Assembly: GCA_007125075.1 (NCBI GenBank)
Contig: SLDX01000043.1
Location: 1-35,379 of the forward strand
Direction: 5' to 3'
DNA: 35,379 nt
DNA from: Desulfonatronospira sp.
GTDB taxonomy: Bacteria > Desulfobacterota > Desulfovibrionia > Desulfovibrionales > Desulfonatronovibrionaceae
Part shown: in pieces, positions 1 through 8,836 of the stretch
Position numbering within the stretch: position 1 is the stretch's first letter
Layout: every line of letters starts with the position of its first letter
Made by a program: the position numbers and the translations under genes
The notes under the pieces: generated by a model
Told to the model about the DNA's origin: nothing
Database searches by the model: none
Seen by the model: only the letters and a program-made list of their open reading frames with translations

Positions 1-29
1 TCGAATTGAGTTTAAAGGAGGATTTTTTT

Positions 30-1949
30 ATGGACAACAAAGGAGCTCTTGACTCTTTATTGCAGGAGGAAAGAATATTTCGTCCTCTGCCCCAGATGGT
101 TATTGATGCCAATATCAACCCTCAAGAATATTCATCAGTAATAAAGAAGTGTGAGGAAGACTATCTGGATTATTGGGAAGATGCGGCCAAGGAGCTGGAC
201 TGGTTTAAGAAATGGGACAAAGTGCTTGATGAATCCCAGGCGCCTTTTTACAAATGGTTCACCGGAGCCAAGTGCAACATTGCCTACAATGCCCTTGACC
301 GGCATATTGAAACAGCCAACAAGAATAAGTTGGCCCTGATATGGGAGGGAGAACCAGGCGATACCAAAAAATTCACCTATTACGAGCTGTACAGAGCTGT
401 CAACAAATTCGCGAATGCTCTACGTTCCCTGGGGATCAAAAAAGGAGACAGAGTTGTTCTGTACATGCCTCCTCTGCCGGAAACCATGATTTCTCTTTTA
501 GCCGTAGCCAAAATTGGAGCAGTACACAGCATGGTTTTTGCCGGTTTTTCAGCCAAAGCTCTTAGAGAACGCATCGAGGACGCCGAAGCCAAGCTGGTAA
601 TTACCGCAGACGGATTTTACCGTAACGGACGCCCGGTCAATGTAAAGAATGTGGTGGATAAGGCCCTCGTGGGCGGGTGCGAAAGCGTTGATACAGTTGT
701 AGTGGTGCACAGAACCAATGTGGAAGTGGAAATGACCGAAATGCGGGACATCTGGTATGAAGATCTGATTCGCCAGGAAAGCCCTGTTTCCGAGACCGAG
801 GTCATGGATTCCGAGGACATGCTCTTTCTGCTCTTCAGCTCTGGAACAACAGGCAAACCCAAAGGGATCGTCCATACCCACGGAGGGTACATGGTCGGCG
901 TTCACCGAACACTGAACTGGATCTTTGACATCAAGCCTACGGATATCTTCTGGTGTACGGCTGACGTAGGCTGGATCACGGGTCACAGCTATGTAGTTTA
1001 CGGCCCCTTGATGGCTGGAACTACCACGGTAATGTTCGAAGGACATCCCCTTTATCCTCAGGCGGATCGTTTGTGGCATATGGTTGCCCGCTATGGAGTA
1101 ACCATTTTCTACACAGCACCTACGTTGATCAGGATGCTGATGCGTTACGGAGCCCAGTATCCGAAGCAGCACGATCTTTCTACGCTGAGAATTCTGGGCA
1201 GTGTGGGAGAACCAATAAATCCTGAAGCCTGGATGTGGTATTATGCAAATATAGGACGATCTGAATGTCCTATTATCGACACCTGGTGGCAGACCGAAAC
1301 CGGTTCGGTGATGATCAGTCCTCTGCCCATATCTTTGCTCAAGCCGGGATCTTGTACCAAGCCTTTGCCCGGGATACAGGCTGATGTGGTCGATAATGAA
1401 GGCAATTCTGTTCCTCCTGGAAAAGGCGGGCAGTTGATTATAAAAAAACCCTGGCCCTCAATGCTTAGAACCCTGTACAAGGATCCCGAGAGATATAAAA
1501 AAACTTATTGGGAAAAGATCCCTGGAGCATATCTGGCGGGAGACGTGGCCCGCAAGGACCAGGATGGCTATTTCTGGATCCAGGGACGCTCGGATGATGT
1601 TATAAGCATTGCCGGTCACCGGGTTGGATCAGCGGAAGTTGAAAGTGCGCTTGTTTCCCACAAAGCCGTTTCTGAAGCGGCCGTGATCGGGATTCCTGAC
1701 AAGATCAAGGGTGAAGTGGCCAAAGCTTTTGTTACTTTAAGTTCGGACTACACTCTGGATGATGCCGATGAATTGATTAAAGCGCTAAAAACCCACGTAA
1801 GGGGGGAACTTGGGCCTGTGGCAGTGATCAAGACCATCGAATTCAGGGATAAACTGCCAAAGACCCGCAGCGGCAAAATTATGCGCAGAGTGCTCAAAGC
1901 CCAGGAACTTGGTGAAGAGGTAGGTGATACCTCGACTCTTGAAGATTAA
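30..1949 (+). CDS. acsA: Acetyl-CoA synthetase (AMP-forming)
   Basis: Cytoplasmic enzyme that activates acetate to acetyl-CoA through an acetyl-adenylate. The ATG at 30 is chosen because AAGGAGG lies 8 bases upstream (15-21); an in-frame TTG at 6 would leave that site inside the gene. The 639 aa length is usual for Acs. Visible adenylate-forming motifs: the P-loop [10 protein letters not shown] near residues 270-279, the [10 protein letters not shown] motif carrying the Trp that limits the acyl pocket to acetate, the hinge motif [20 protein letters not shown], and [10 protein letters not shown] with the catalytic lysine (K616) that is acetylated in characterised Acs. The tryptophan favours acetate over propionate. 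It stands alone, followed by a hairpin. In a sulfate reducer it would serve acetate assimilation or exchange. Confidence 0.95.
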   Translation: MDNKGALDSLLQEERIFRPLPQMVIDANINPQEYSSVIKKCEEDYLDYWEDAAKELDWFKKWDKVLDESQAPFYKWFTGAKCNIAYNALDRHIETANKNKLALIWEGEPGDTKKFTYYELYRAVNKFANALRSLGIKKGDRVVLYMPPLPETMISLLAVAKIGAVHSMVFAGFSAKALRERIEDAEAKLVITADGFYRNGRPVNVKNVVDKALVGGCESVDTVVVVHRTNVEVEMTEMRDIWYEDLIRQESPVSETEVMDSEDMLFLLFSSGTTGKPKGIVHTHGGYMVGVHRTLNWIFDIKPTDIFWCTADVGWITGHSYVVYGPLMAGTTTVMFEGHPLYPQADRLWHMVARYGVTIFYTAPTLIRMLMRYGAQYPKQHDLSTLRILGSVGEPINPEAWMWYYANIGRSECPIIDTWWQTETGSVMISPLPISLLKPGSCTKPLPGIQADVVDNEGNSVPPGKGGQLIIKKPWPSMLRTLYKDPERYKKTYWEKIPGAYLAGDVARKDQDGYFWIQGRSDDVISIAGHRVGSAEVESALVSHKAVSEAAVIGIPDKIKGEVAKAFVTLSSDYTLDDADELIKALKTHVRGELGPVAVIKTIEFRDKLPKTRSGKIMRRVLKAQELGEEVGDTSTLED

Positions 1950-1995
1950 ATACACTGCTTATAGTGCTGGTTTTTCAGCTGCTTGAAGAAAACTC

Positions 1996-2032
1996 AAGGG
2001 CGAGATTCGTTTGATCTGCGTTTTTCGCCCTT
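1996..2032 (+). terminator. Hairpin downstream of acsA, possible terminator
   Basis: AAGGGCGA (1996-2003) pairs perfectly with TCGCCCTT (2025-2032) across a 21-base T-rich loop, followed by ATTTCGTTT. The loop is long and the T tract poor, so this is only a possible terminator or attenuator between acsA and the phosphate permease. Confidence 0.4.
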
Positions 2033-2085
2033 ATTTCGTTTGACTGCCTGCCGTCTCGGATCTTCAAAAGGGCCAGAGGTAAAAC

Positions 2086-3327
2086 TTGGAGTTTTTCGAT
2101 ATAATTTTTTATTTGTCCATGGCCGCCGGCCTGCTCATGGCATTCAGCCTGGGCGCAAATGATCTGGCCAACGCCATGGCCACGGCAGTGGGTTCGGGAG
2201 CGCTGAACGTACGCCAGGCAGTTCTGATCGCTGCACCTCTTACATTTGCAGGCGCTGTCTTATTAGGTGCTCATGTTACGGCGACAATCACCAGAGGAGT
2301 GGTCAATCCGGAACATATAGCCGACCCCAAGCTGATGGTTCTTGGCATGTTTGCGGCACTGCTTGCAGCTTCTCTCTGGGTTCTCTTGGCAAGTCTTGCT
2401 TCCCTGCCTGTTTCCACTACGCATTCCATTATCGGCAGCATCCTTGGCTTTGGACTGGTTGCCGGTGGACCTGATGTTGTAAACTGGATGATACTTTTGA
2501 TCGTGGTGCTTTCCTGGATAATCTCCCCTTTATTTGCAGGTGCTATTGCATTTTTAATTTTTTCGCATATAAGAAAATTTATTTTTTATCAAAAATATTT
2601 TCTGCAGCAGGCCAGAGTATGGGCGCCCAGGTGGATTGGACTAACGGTTCTTATCCTTGGATTTTCATTGGTATTCAAGACCCCTTTAGGGGATGCAATA
2701 GATGTCAATGCAGCTGCTGCAGTGCTTATGGTCCTTGGTCTGGCTGTTTTTTTCTGGCTGGTATTCAGATCCCTGATCAATAGATTTACCAGGCATATGG
2801 AACAAAATGTGGAAAATGTCGAAGGAATTTTCCGCAGGCTGCAGATAATGACATCGTCTTACGTTGCTTTTTCACTGGGAGCCAATGACGTGGCCAACGC
2901 GGTAGGGCCGGTGGCTGTAATTTTTATCATCGCCAGACAGCATGCATTTGTCGAAGAGGCGGACATACCTCTTTTTCTTCTGATTTTCGGGGGTCTGGGC
3001 ATTGCAGCGGGAATAGCTCTTTTAGGCTCAAGGGTTATCCGTACTGTCGGAACTAGGATAACCACCTTGACCAATACCAGGGGATTCTCAGTAAATTATG
3101 GCGCGGCAACCGCGGTATTGGTTGCTTCCATGCTTGGCATGCCTGTTTCCACCACCCATGCCTGCGTGGGGGGGGTGACCGGAGTCGGGTTGGCCAGAGG
3201 CTTCAGCGCCATTGACCTCAGGGTGCTGATACGCATTGTGAGCTATTGGGTGCTGACCGTCCCTATAGCTGCGTTTACCTGCATAATTATTTTTCAGATT
3301 CTGCGCTGGATTTTTATATATCCCTAG
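2086..3327 (+). CDS. pit: PiT-family inorganic phosphate (or sulfate) permease
   Basis: Inner-membrane ion-coupled anion transporter of the PiT/Pho4 family. The two inverted halves each carry the family signature: GANDLANAMATAVGSGAL near residues 24-41 and GANDVANAVGPVAVI near 265-279. Each is followed later by a PVSTTH motif. The protein is almost entirely hydrophobic segments, about ten to twelve helices, with one charged loop in the middle near residues 230-255. The TTG start has AGAGG at 2075-2079; no better in-frame ATG has a ribosome site. The next gene, 29 bases on, is a PhoU-like DUF47 protein, the standard partner of Pit, so phosphate is the likely substrate, although sulfate-transporting members are known. 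Confidence 0.9.
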   Translation: MEFFDIIFYLSMAAGLLMAFSLGANDLANAMATAVGSGALNVRQAVLIAAPLTFAGAVLLGAHVTATITRGVVNPEHIADPKLMVLGMFAALLAASLWVLLASLASLPVSTTHSIIGSILGFGLVAGGPDVVNWMILLIVVLSWIISPLFAGAIAFLIFSHIRKFIFYQKYFLQQARVWAPRWIGLTVLILGFSLVFKTPLGDAIDVNAAAAVLMVLGLAVFFWLVFRSLINRFTRHMEQNVENVEGIFRRLQIMTSSYVAFSLGANDVANAVGPVAVIFIIARQHAFVEEADIPLFLLIFGGLGIAAGIALLGSRVIRTVGTRITTLTNTRGFSVNYGAATAVLVASMLGMPVSTTHACVGGVTGVGLARGFSAIDLRVLIRIVSYWVLTVPIAAFTCIIIFQILRWIFIYP

Positions 3328-3356
3328 GACATCTCGAATTAAGGGCGAGGTAGCAC

Positions 3357-4025
3357 ATGAGACTAAATTTTTTCGGCCTACTGGCCACAAAGTCCCCCAT
3401 GGAGGGATTGTACGAACACTATGAGAAGATTCATGAATCCCTGGAAATCATCAATGAGGCGCTGGAGTGTTATATAGGCGGGGGACATTGTACTGAATTC
3501 CAGTCACTGCAGAACATGGTCAATGATCTTGAGAGCCAGGCCGATAAAATTATCCGTAATATCCGCAACCGCCTGCCTCGGAGCCTGTTCATGAGCGTCG
3601 AAAAGACCCAGTTTCTTAATTACACCAGCATGCAGGATGATATTCTGGATGCCGCTCAAGAGGCGTTGAACTGGCTGGCCATGCGCGATGTGAATATCCC
3701 GGAAGAATTTCAACGCGATCTATTGTACCTGCAAGATGATGTAGCCACTACCCTGGAGATGCTTGGGCCTGCGCTTAAGGAGACCACTGCCCTGTTGCAT
3801 ATGGAAAACATGAATCGGGAGGAGGTGAAGGAAAAGCTACGAAAAATCCGGGAAAAAAAAGATAAGGTCTTCAGGGACAAGAACGCTCTAGCCAGAAAGA
3901 TCTTTAATTCGAATATCGAGTTCAAGGACATTTATCAGCTGATTCATTTTACCGAAAAATTGTATCAGATGGCCTACAGCAGCAGCAAGTGCGCTGAAAT
4001 TCTAAGGACAATGATCGCCAGATAA
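3357..4025 (+). CDS. DUF47/PhoU-like protein, Pit accessory (TIGR00153 family)
   Basis: A 222-residue all-helical cytoplasmic protein of the DUF47 family, distantly related to PhoU. It is commonly encoded next to PiT permeases and thought to tune their activity. The sequence is rich in heptad-like charged helices and has the usual opening, a short hydrophobic start followed by helix one (residues 20-50). There is no signal peptide or membrane segment. The ATG at 3357 has GAGG at 3347-3350. It sits 29 bases after pit on the same strand, so the two are probably one transcript. The family is clear; the biochemical role is inferred from context. Confidence 0.85.
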   Translation: MRLNFFGLLATKSPMEGLYEHYEKIHESLEIINEALECYIGGGHCTEFQSLQNMVNDLESQADKIIRNIRNRLPRSLFMSVEKTQFLNYTSMQDDILDAAQEALNWLAMRDVNIPEEFQRDLLYLQDDVATTLEMLGPALKETTALLHMENMNREEVKEKLRKIREKKDKVFRDKNALARKIFNSNIEFKDIYQLIHFTEKLYQMAYSSSKCAEILRTMIAR

Positions 4026-4148
4026 AGATTATTTACCCCTTTGGTTTCTGTCTACGCTGGCTGCTTAGAAGCATTTATTCCATGAGGGACAGGCCGGCAT
4101 TAAATCCTGATATTCATGACCATGATAAATTTTTCAAGGCAAACCAAT

Positions 4149-5516
4149 ATGTCTGAAAAGCCAAGGCTTTTAGTCGTGGATGACGAGTCAGGCCACAGAA
4201 TGATGGTCAGGGCAGTCCTGCAGGATCTGGAATATGAAGTTTTTGAAGCGGCCAATGGTTTGCAGTGCATGGAATTTCTGGAGAAGAATCATGCCGATGT
4301 GGTTCTGCTGGATATAAAGATGCCCGGACTAGACGGCATACAGGTCCTGGAACGTATAAACAGAAGCCGGAAAGATGTTCAGGTGGTTATGCTGACCGCT
4401 TTCGGCAGTGTGGGCTCTGCTGTTGAAGCCATGAAAAAAGGAGCCTTTGACTATTTGATCAAGCCCGCGGATATCGATGAGTTGAAGGCGGTTATCCGGA
4501 AGGCTTATGAATACCAGCGGCTGGTTAACGCTGAGCGGCCCAATACAGGGTTCAGCTCCCTCCAGGATGAGTTCAGGATCATCGGTGAAAGCTCCGCCAT
4601 GAAACGGCTTCTGGATATGGTTGATCAGGTGGGTCGAAGCGAGGCCAACGTGCTCATCCTGGGAGAGTCGGGTACTGGCAAGGAGCTAGTGGCCAAGGCA
4701 CTGCACAAGGTCAGTCCCAGGAGAAAAAAACCGCTTATCAGCATCAACAGTGCGGCCTTGCCGGCTGATCTGCTGGAGAGCGAGTTGTTCGGCTATCAAA
4801 AAGGCGCTTTTTCAGGGGCATTTAAAGACAAGCCCGGCAAGTTCCAACTGGCGGAAAAGGGTACCCTTTTTTTGGATGAAATTGCAGATTTTCCCATTCA
4901 ATTACAGCCCAAGCTGCTCAGGGCTCTGCAGGAAAAACAGATACAGCCTCTAGGAGACATCAGAGAAATAAAAGTGGATGTACGTTTTCTGGCTGCAACC
5001 AACAAGGATCTGCTGCAGGAAGTAAGAGCGGAAAACTTCAGGCAGGATCTCTATTTCAGACTGAATGTGGTGGAGGTCAGGGTGCCTCCTTTGCGGGAGA
5101 GAATGGAGGATCTGCCATTGCTGGTGAACCATTTCATAAGTGTGCTGGGGCAAAAGAACCGTAAACAGGTCAGGGGGATCGATCGCAACTTTCTAGATGT
5201 CCTATATGCTTATTCATGGCCCGGAAACATCCGTGAACTTGAAAATGTAATTGAGCGGGCCATTATTTTGTCCAGAAGTGATGTTCTGGACTCCGGAGTT
5301 CTTCCGGAAAGCATTGTCGCAGAATATAGCCGAAATCCTTCAGTACACACCGGTCAGGCTTCACAGGAAGCTTTGGATAATGCGGAGAGAAAGGCTTTGA
5401 TAGAGGCTTTGAATGTGCATCAGGGGCACAGGGAAAATACAGCCAAAGCTTTGGGAATCAGCAGGCGCACCTTACAGTATAAACTTAAGAAGCATGGCCT
5501 GACCAGAAAGCCATAA
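4149..5516 (+). CDS. Sigma-54-dependent response regulator (NtrC family)
   Basis: Transcription activator with three domains. The receiver spans residues 5-120, with acidic pair DDE near 12-14, phospho-acceptor D55 in LLDIKMPG, and the switch Thr and Lys in MLTAFG and LIKPA. The AAA+ domain spans about 140-370, with Walker A GESGTGKE at 172-179, sigma-54 contact loop GAFSGA at 219-224 and Walker B LFLDEI. A Fis-type helix-turn-helix lies at the C terminus (NTAKALGISRRTLQYKLKKH). ATG 4149 is preferred over the upstream in-frame ATG 4116 because AAGG lies at 4136-4139 and the receiver fold begins there. The contact loop has Ser instead of the usual Thr (GAFTGA), a conservative change. No histidine kinase is nearby, and no sigma-54 promoter was recognised in the adjoining intergenic regions. 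Confidence 0.92.
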   Translation: MSEKPRLLVVDDESGHRMMVRAVLQDLEYEVFEAANGLQCMEFLEKNHADVVLLDIKMPGLDGIQVLERINRSRKDVQVVMLTAFGSVGSAVEAMKKGAFDYLIKPADIDELKAVIRKAYEYQRLVNAERPNTGFSSLQDEFRIIGESSAMKRLLDMVDQVGRSEANVLILGESGTGKELVAKALHKVSPRRKKPLISINSAALPADLLESELFGYQKGAFSGAFKDKPGKFQLAEKGTLFLDEIADFPIQLQPKLLRALQEKQIQPLGDIREIKVDVRFLAATNKDLLQEVRAENFRQDLYFRLNVVEVRVPPLRERMEDLPLLVNHFISVLGQKNRKQVRGIDRNFLDVLYAYSWPGNIRELENVIERAIILSRSDVLDSGVLPESIVAEYSRNPSVHTGQASQEALDNAERKALIEALNVHQGHRENTAKALGISRRTLQYKLKKHGLTRKP

Positions 5517-5537
5517 ATCATGAATAAAGACCCGCAG

Positions 5538-7487
5538 TTACCGGGAGAAAGAATTCAGCCGGGAGGTTAGTTCTTCAGCAGATTGAGGTTTTCCGATCCA
5601 GTAGCCCTGGGCCATATCACAGCCAATATTTTTAAGTATATCCAGGCTCGACTGGGTTCCTACTCCTTCAGCGATTACCTGCATATCCAGATTGTGAGCA
5701 AGATCAATCATTGATTTGATCATCCTTCGGTTCTTGATGTTGCTGTCCAGATCAAGAACCAGGCCGGGATCGATCTTCAGGGTCTTGACCGGAAGTTCGC
5801 TCAAGCAGACGATTGACGAGTTGCCGGTGCCGAAATTATCCAGACATATGGAGATCTTCATGGCTTGCATAGTCTCCATGATACTCTGTACCTGAGGCAT
5901 TGCTTCCGTCAGCGCGCTTTCAGCTATTTCCAGCTCCAAAAAAGAACTCTCCAGTCCAAGTTCTTCCAGAACACCTGATATCCTGTCAGGCAATCTGACA
6001 TCCAGAATGTCCTGATTTGTCAGGTTAATGCTGCCCACCAGGTTTATCCCCATAATCTGCCAGTCCCGGATCTGAGCCAAAGTCTTTTGCAGAACGGCTG
6101 TACTTATCTCCTGGGACAGACCTGCCCGCTCTGCCAGAGGGATAAATTCTTCGGGGGGTATGAATCCCTTTGCGGGATGAAGCCAGCGGATCAGGGCCTC
6201 AACATTGCAGACTTTTCCGTCAGATAGAAGGATTACGGGTTGAAAGTAAATGCTCAACCTGTTATCAGCCAATGCTTTTTTAAGATCAGAGATCAGGCTT
6301 AACCGGTTCAAACCCGGCGAATCAAATCTGTGATCATAAAGGGCGTAACCCGTGTTCATACGTCTGGCCGCATACATGGCCATATCCGCCCTGCTCAGCA
6401 GCTGCCCCAGATTTTTCCCATGATCGGGAAATACTGATATGCCGATACTTATCCCCAGAAGAATGCTGTGTTCCTGCACTTCAAAAGGCCTGGACATGAT
6501 TTCCAGAATTTTTCCGGCTTTTTCCCGGGCACGTTCTTCTGCATCCGGGCCACTGAGCACAATGGCGAATTCATCCCCGCCCAGGCGCCCTAAGCATTCA
6601 GAGTCTTCAATAATTTCCTGCAGCCGAGAGCCAACATTGATCAGTAAATCATTTCCAGCCTGATGGCTGAGATTTTCATTGACTTCTTTAAACTGGTCCA
6701 GATCAATAAGGATAAAAGCAGCCCTTGTTTCGTAAACAGTATCCAGGCAGGAGCGTATTTCACTTTCCAGTCTTTTAATTACAGTGTCGCGGTTGGGCAG
6801 CCGGGTCAGTCTGTCATAGCCTGCCTGAACCTCAGACGCTCTGGTTTTATTAATATTTTTTTTAAGCTGAGTATTGGTTTCCCTGAAGAGCCTGTACAGT
6901 TCAAAATTTTCCAGAGTATTGGCGGTGCTGGATAGAATGAGGTTTAAAAGAGCCCAGGACACATCCGGAATTGTGGATACATCACCTTTTAAAAGTCCGA
7001 TGAACATGCCCCGGATACGGGAGCTGGAGCTTAGAACTTGAAGAACTACACGCATTTCCCGATTAGACGAAGCTAGTATCAGGGTTCTCTTCTCGCGTAT
7101 TGCTGATGAGAAAAAACCCAGATCGATAAGCCGGTCGGATTCAAGGTGCAGAACTTGTCCATGTTTTTCCGGTGTTAGATAGGCCGGATAAAAATCATTG
7201 TCCTGTTCATCCACTAGATACATGCCCATGGCATGAAAGTTGATAAGCCCGGAAATGCCTGAGCAGGTTTTTTCCAGAATCAATGAACTGGTCTGCAGCT
7301 TATTTATGCTTGGCTGAATGTCCATCAAGGCGGCAGCCATGTTTATACCTTCCAGGACAAAGCTGTTGACTTCCTCCTGGTGCTTCAGCCTGTCCTGAAG
7401 TTCATTTATGTATTCTGAGCTTTTTTTGTCTAGCATAAACTTACCCAGACCATTTTCCTGGTTTTCAATAAAAAAATTTTTTTTCAA
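5538..7487 (-). CDS. GAF-GGDEF-EAL cyclic-di-GMP signalling protein
   Basis: Cytoplasmic protein: an N-terminal coiled coil (about 20-45), a GAF-like sensor region (about 50-215), a GGDEF domain (about 225-390) and an EAL domain (about 395-645). The diguanylate cyclase signature is intact (GGDEF at 303-307), but the RxxD inhibitory site just before it is replaced by EDSE. In the EAL domain, E430 (EALIRW), the Asn of INLTNQ and the ExxE of LEIAES are present. The metal-binding DDFGTG motif reads DNFGTG (N551) and EGVE reads EGVG, so phosphodiesterase activity is doubtful. It may be mainly a cyclase or a c-di-GMP binder. The start is TTG with CAGGTGG 6 bases upstream. It overlaps the HDOD gene by 23 bases, so the two are translationally coupled. 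Confidence 0.9.
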   Translation of the reverse strand: MKKNFFIENQENGLGKFMLDKKSSEYINELQDRLKHQEEVNSFVLEGINMAAALMDIQPSINKLQTSSLILEKTCSGISGLINFHAMGMYLVDEQDNDFYPAYLTPEKHGQVLHLESDRLIDLGFFSSAIREKRTLILASSNREMRVVLQVLSSSSRIRGMFIGLLKGDVSTIPDVSWALLNLILSSTANTLENFELYRLFRETNTQLKKNINKTRASEVQAGYDRLTRLPNRDTVIKRLESEIRSCLDTVYETRAAFILIDLDQFKEVNENLSHQAGNDLLINVGSRLQEIIEDSECLGRLGGDEFAIVLSGPDAEERAREKAGKILEIMSRPFEVQEHSILLGISIGISVFPDHGKNLGQLLSRADMAMYAARRMNTGYALYDHRFDSPGLNRLSLISDLKKALADNRLSIYFQPVILLSDGKVCNVEALIRWLHPAKGFIPPEEFIPLAERAGLSQEISTAVLQKTLAQIRDWQIMGINLVGSINLTNQDILDVRLPDRISGVLEELGLESSFLELEIAESALTEAMPQVQSIMETMQAMKISICLDNFGTGNSSIVCLSELPVKTLKIDPGLVLDLDSNIKNRRMIKSMIDLAHNLDMQVIAEGVGTQSSLDILKNIGCDMAQGYWIGKPQSAEELTSRLNSFSR

Positions 7488-8700
7488 AGTTATCCACCTG
7501 GGACTGCATTATTTTTGCTGTTTGGGATAAAATGTAAGGATCAAGCTTCAGCCTGGTCCAAGAATCAAGGTCCGGTCCCGGAATTATAAAATTTCCGCTG
7601 CAGCCTATGTCGCAGCCTATGCTTAAAGTGTCAGCCATATTCACCAGGGTTGCTTCCAGCCGGTATACTGATTTATATGGATGATGATGATATCTGATAG
7701 TCTGTTCTATCTTGTCTGGAAGTTGCCATTTTCTGGCCAGCATAGCTCCTAGTGCAGCATGATCCAGATGAAAGAACAACTTTTCCGCATCATGCAGCTT
7801 AGAGCCTTCCTTTGCAGAAGCTTGTACAGATCCCAGAATTTCAAAAGGGTAATGGGTCAGCATGAACAGTCTGCCCAAATCATGAAGCAGTCCGCAGACA
7901 AATATGTTTTCCGGATCAGGCAGGCCGCAGTGCTGAGCAAGAGTCTTAGCTCCTACGGCACAGGCCAGGCTGTGTTTCCAAAAATCTGGCATATTAATAA
8001 TTTTTGGGGAGATATTTTTGAACCGGGAAAAAACACTCACAGCGTCGGCCAGCATGCTGAGCTGCCTAGCTCCAACGATCTTTACTGCTTTGCTGATGCT
8101 ATCTATCCGTAATGATAATCCAAAAGCAGAATTGTTGACCAGCTTCAGGAGCATGGCGCTTAGTCCGGGGTCACTGCCGACTAACTCTGTGAGATATCTG
8201 GAGGATGTCCTCAGATCCTGGGAGGCGTCAAAGAATTGTTTAAAGATTTGAGGAACGCAAGGAAGCTTTACATTGTCAGTAATTATGCTGGAAGGATCCA
8301 GTGGATAAGCGGATCTTTTTTTCAAGGGCGCAGAAGAATCCAGAATTTCAAGGCGATCAAAAAAAGAAAGGACTTTACGGTAATTTCTGGAGTATTGCTG
8401 GGCGAATATGTTTACCAGCTTAAGGCTTGTATCGTTGCGAGGTTCATGGTCCGGAAAGCGCCGCAAGACCATGGAGACCGCCTTCTTCCATTTTTTGGAA
8501 GAGAATTGCTGATCAATATCTACTGCATTGAAATCAGAACCACAAACAGCTAATTCACTTACCCCCCAAATCTTTAGAATGCGCAGATGTTTTTCTGATA
8601 AGTTCAGTCCTTTGCTCAGAAGAAATCGGCCATTGCAGTCGTGTACGTCCTGAGCAAGGACCATTCCGGGTCTTATGTTTTCCAGAAAAATATTGTTCAT
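7465..8700 (-). CDS. HDOD-domain signalling protein
   Basis: A 411-residue cytoplasmic protein. Residues 1-55 carry a short domain often seen before HD-type signalling domains (LENIRPGMVLAQDV followed by GRFLLSKG). A basic linker follows, then an HDOD domain from about residue 140: LPCVPQIF opening, SDPGLSAMLLKLVNNSAFG, FWKHSLACAVGAK, CGLLHDLGRL, and a final DHAALGA with YHHHP. HDOD proteins mostly act in signal relay and are not proven hydrolases. The ATG at 8700 matches the family N terminus; an in-frame GTG at 8781 would add 27 residues of unlike sequence. Neither has a strong ribosome site. It is the first gene of an operon with the GGDEF-EAL protein, suggesting one pathway. Confidence 0.82.
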   Translation of the reverse strand: MNNIFLENIRPGMVLAQDVHDCNGRFLLSKGLNLSEKHLRILKIWGVSELAVCGSDFNAVDIDQQFSSKKWKKAVSMVLRRFPDHEPRNDTSLKLVNIFAQQYSRNYRKVLSFFDRLEILDSSAPLKKRSAYPLDPSSIITDNVKLPCVPQIFKQFFDASQDLRTSSRYLTELVGSDPGLSAMLLKLVNNSAFGLSLRIDSISKAVKIVGARQLSMLADAVSVFSRFKNISPKIINMPDFWKHSLACAVGAKTLAQHCGLPDPENIFVCGLLHDLGRLFMLTHYPFEILGSVQASAKEGSKLHDAEKLFFHLDHAALGAMLARKWQLPDKIEQTIRYHHHPYKSVYRLEATLVNMADTLSIGCDIGCSGNFIIPGPDLDSWTRLKLDPYILSQTAKIMQSQVDNFEKKFFY

Positions 8701-8836
8701 GTGCTGGTGCAGTGATTGTGAAGAGTTATGCAGATTGCCTTCAGAATGAAGTGATTTAAACCTTAAAGAACATAGTTGCACTGAGTCAAGAAAATTTAAA
8801 TTAAAAAAGTTTGTCAGTCAGATAGGCAAAAATAGA

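Noticed and set aside
549-1172. 207-codon open frame antisense to acsA
   Set aside because: It lies wholly inside a well-supported gene, has no family features and no ribosome site; it is a reading-frame shadow.
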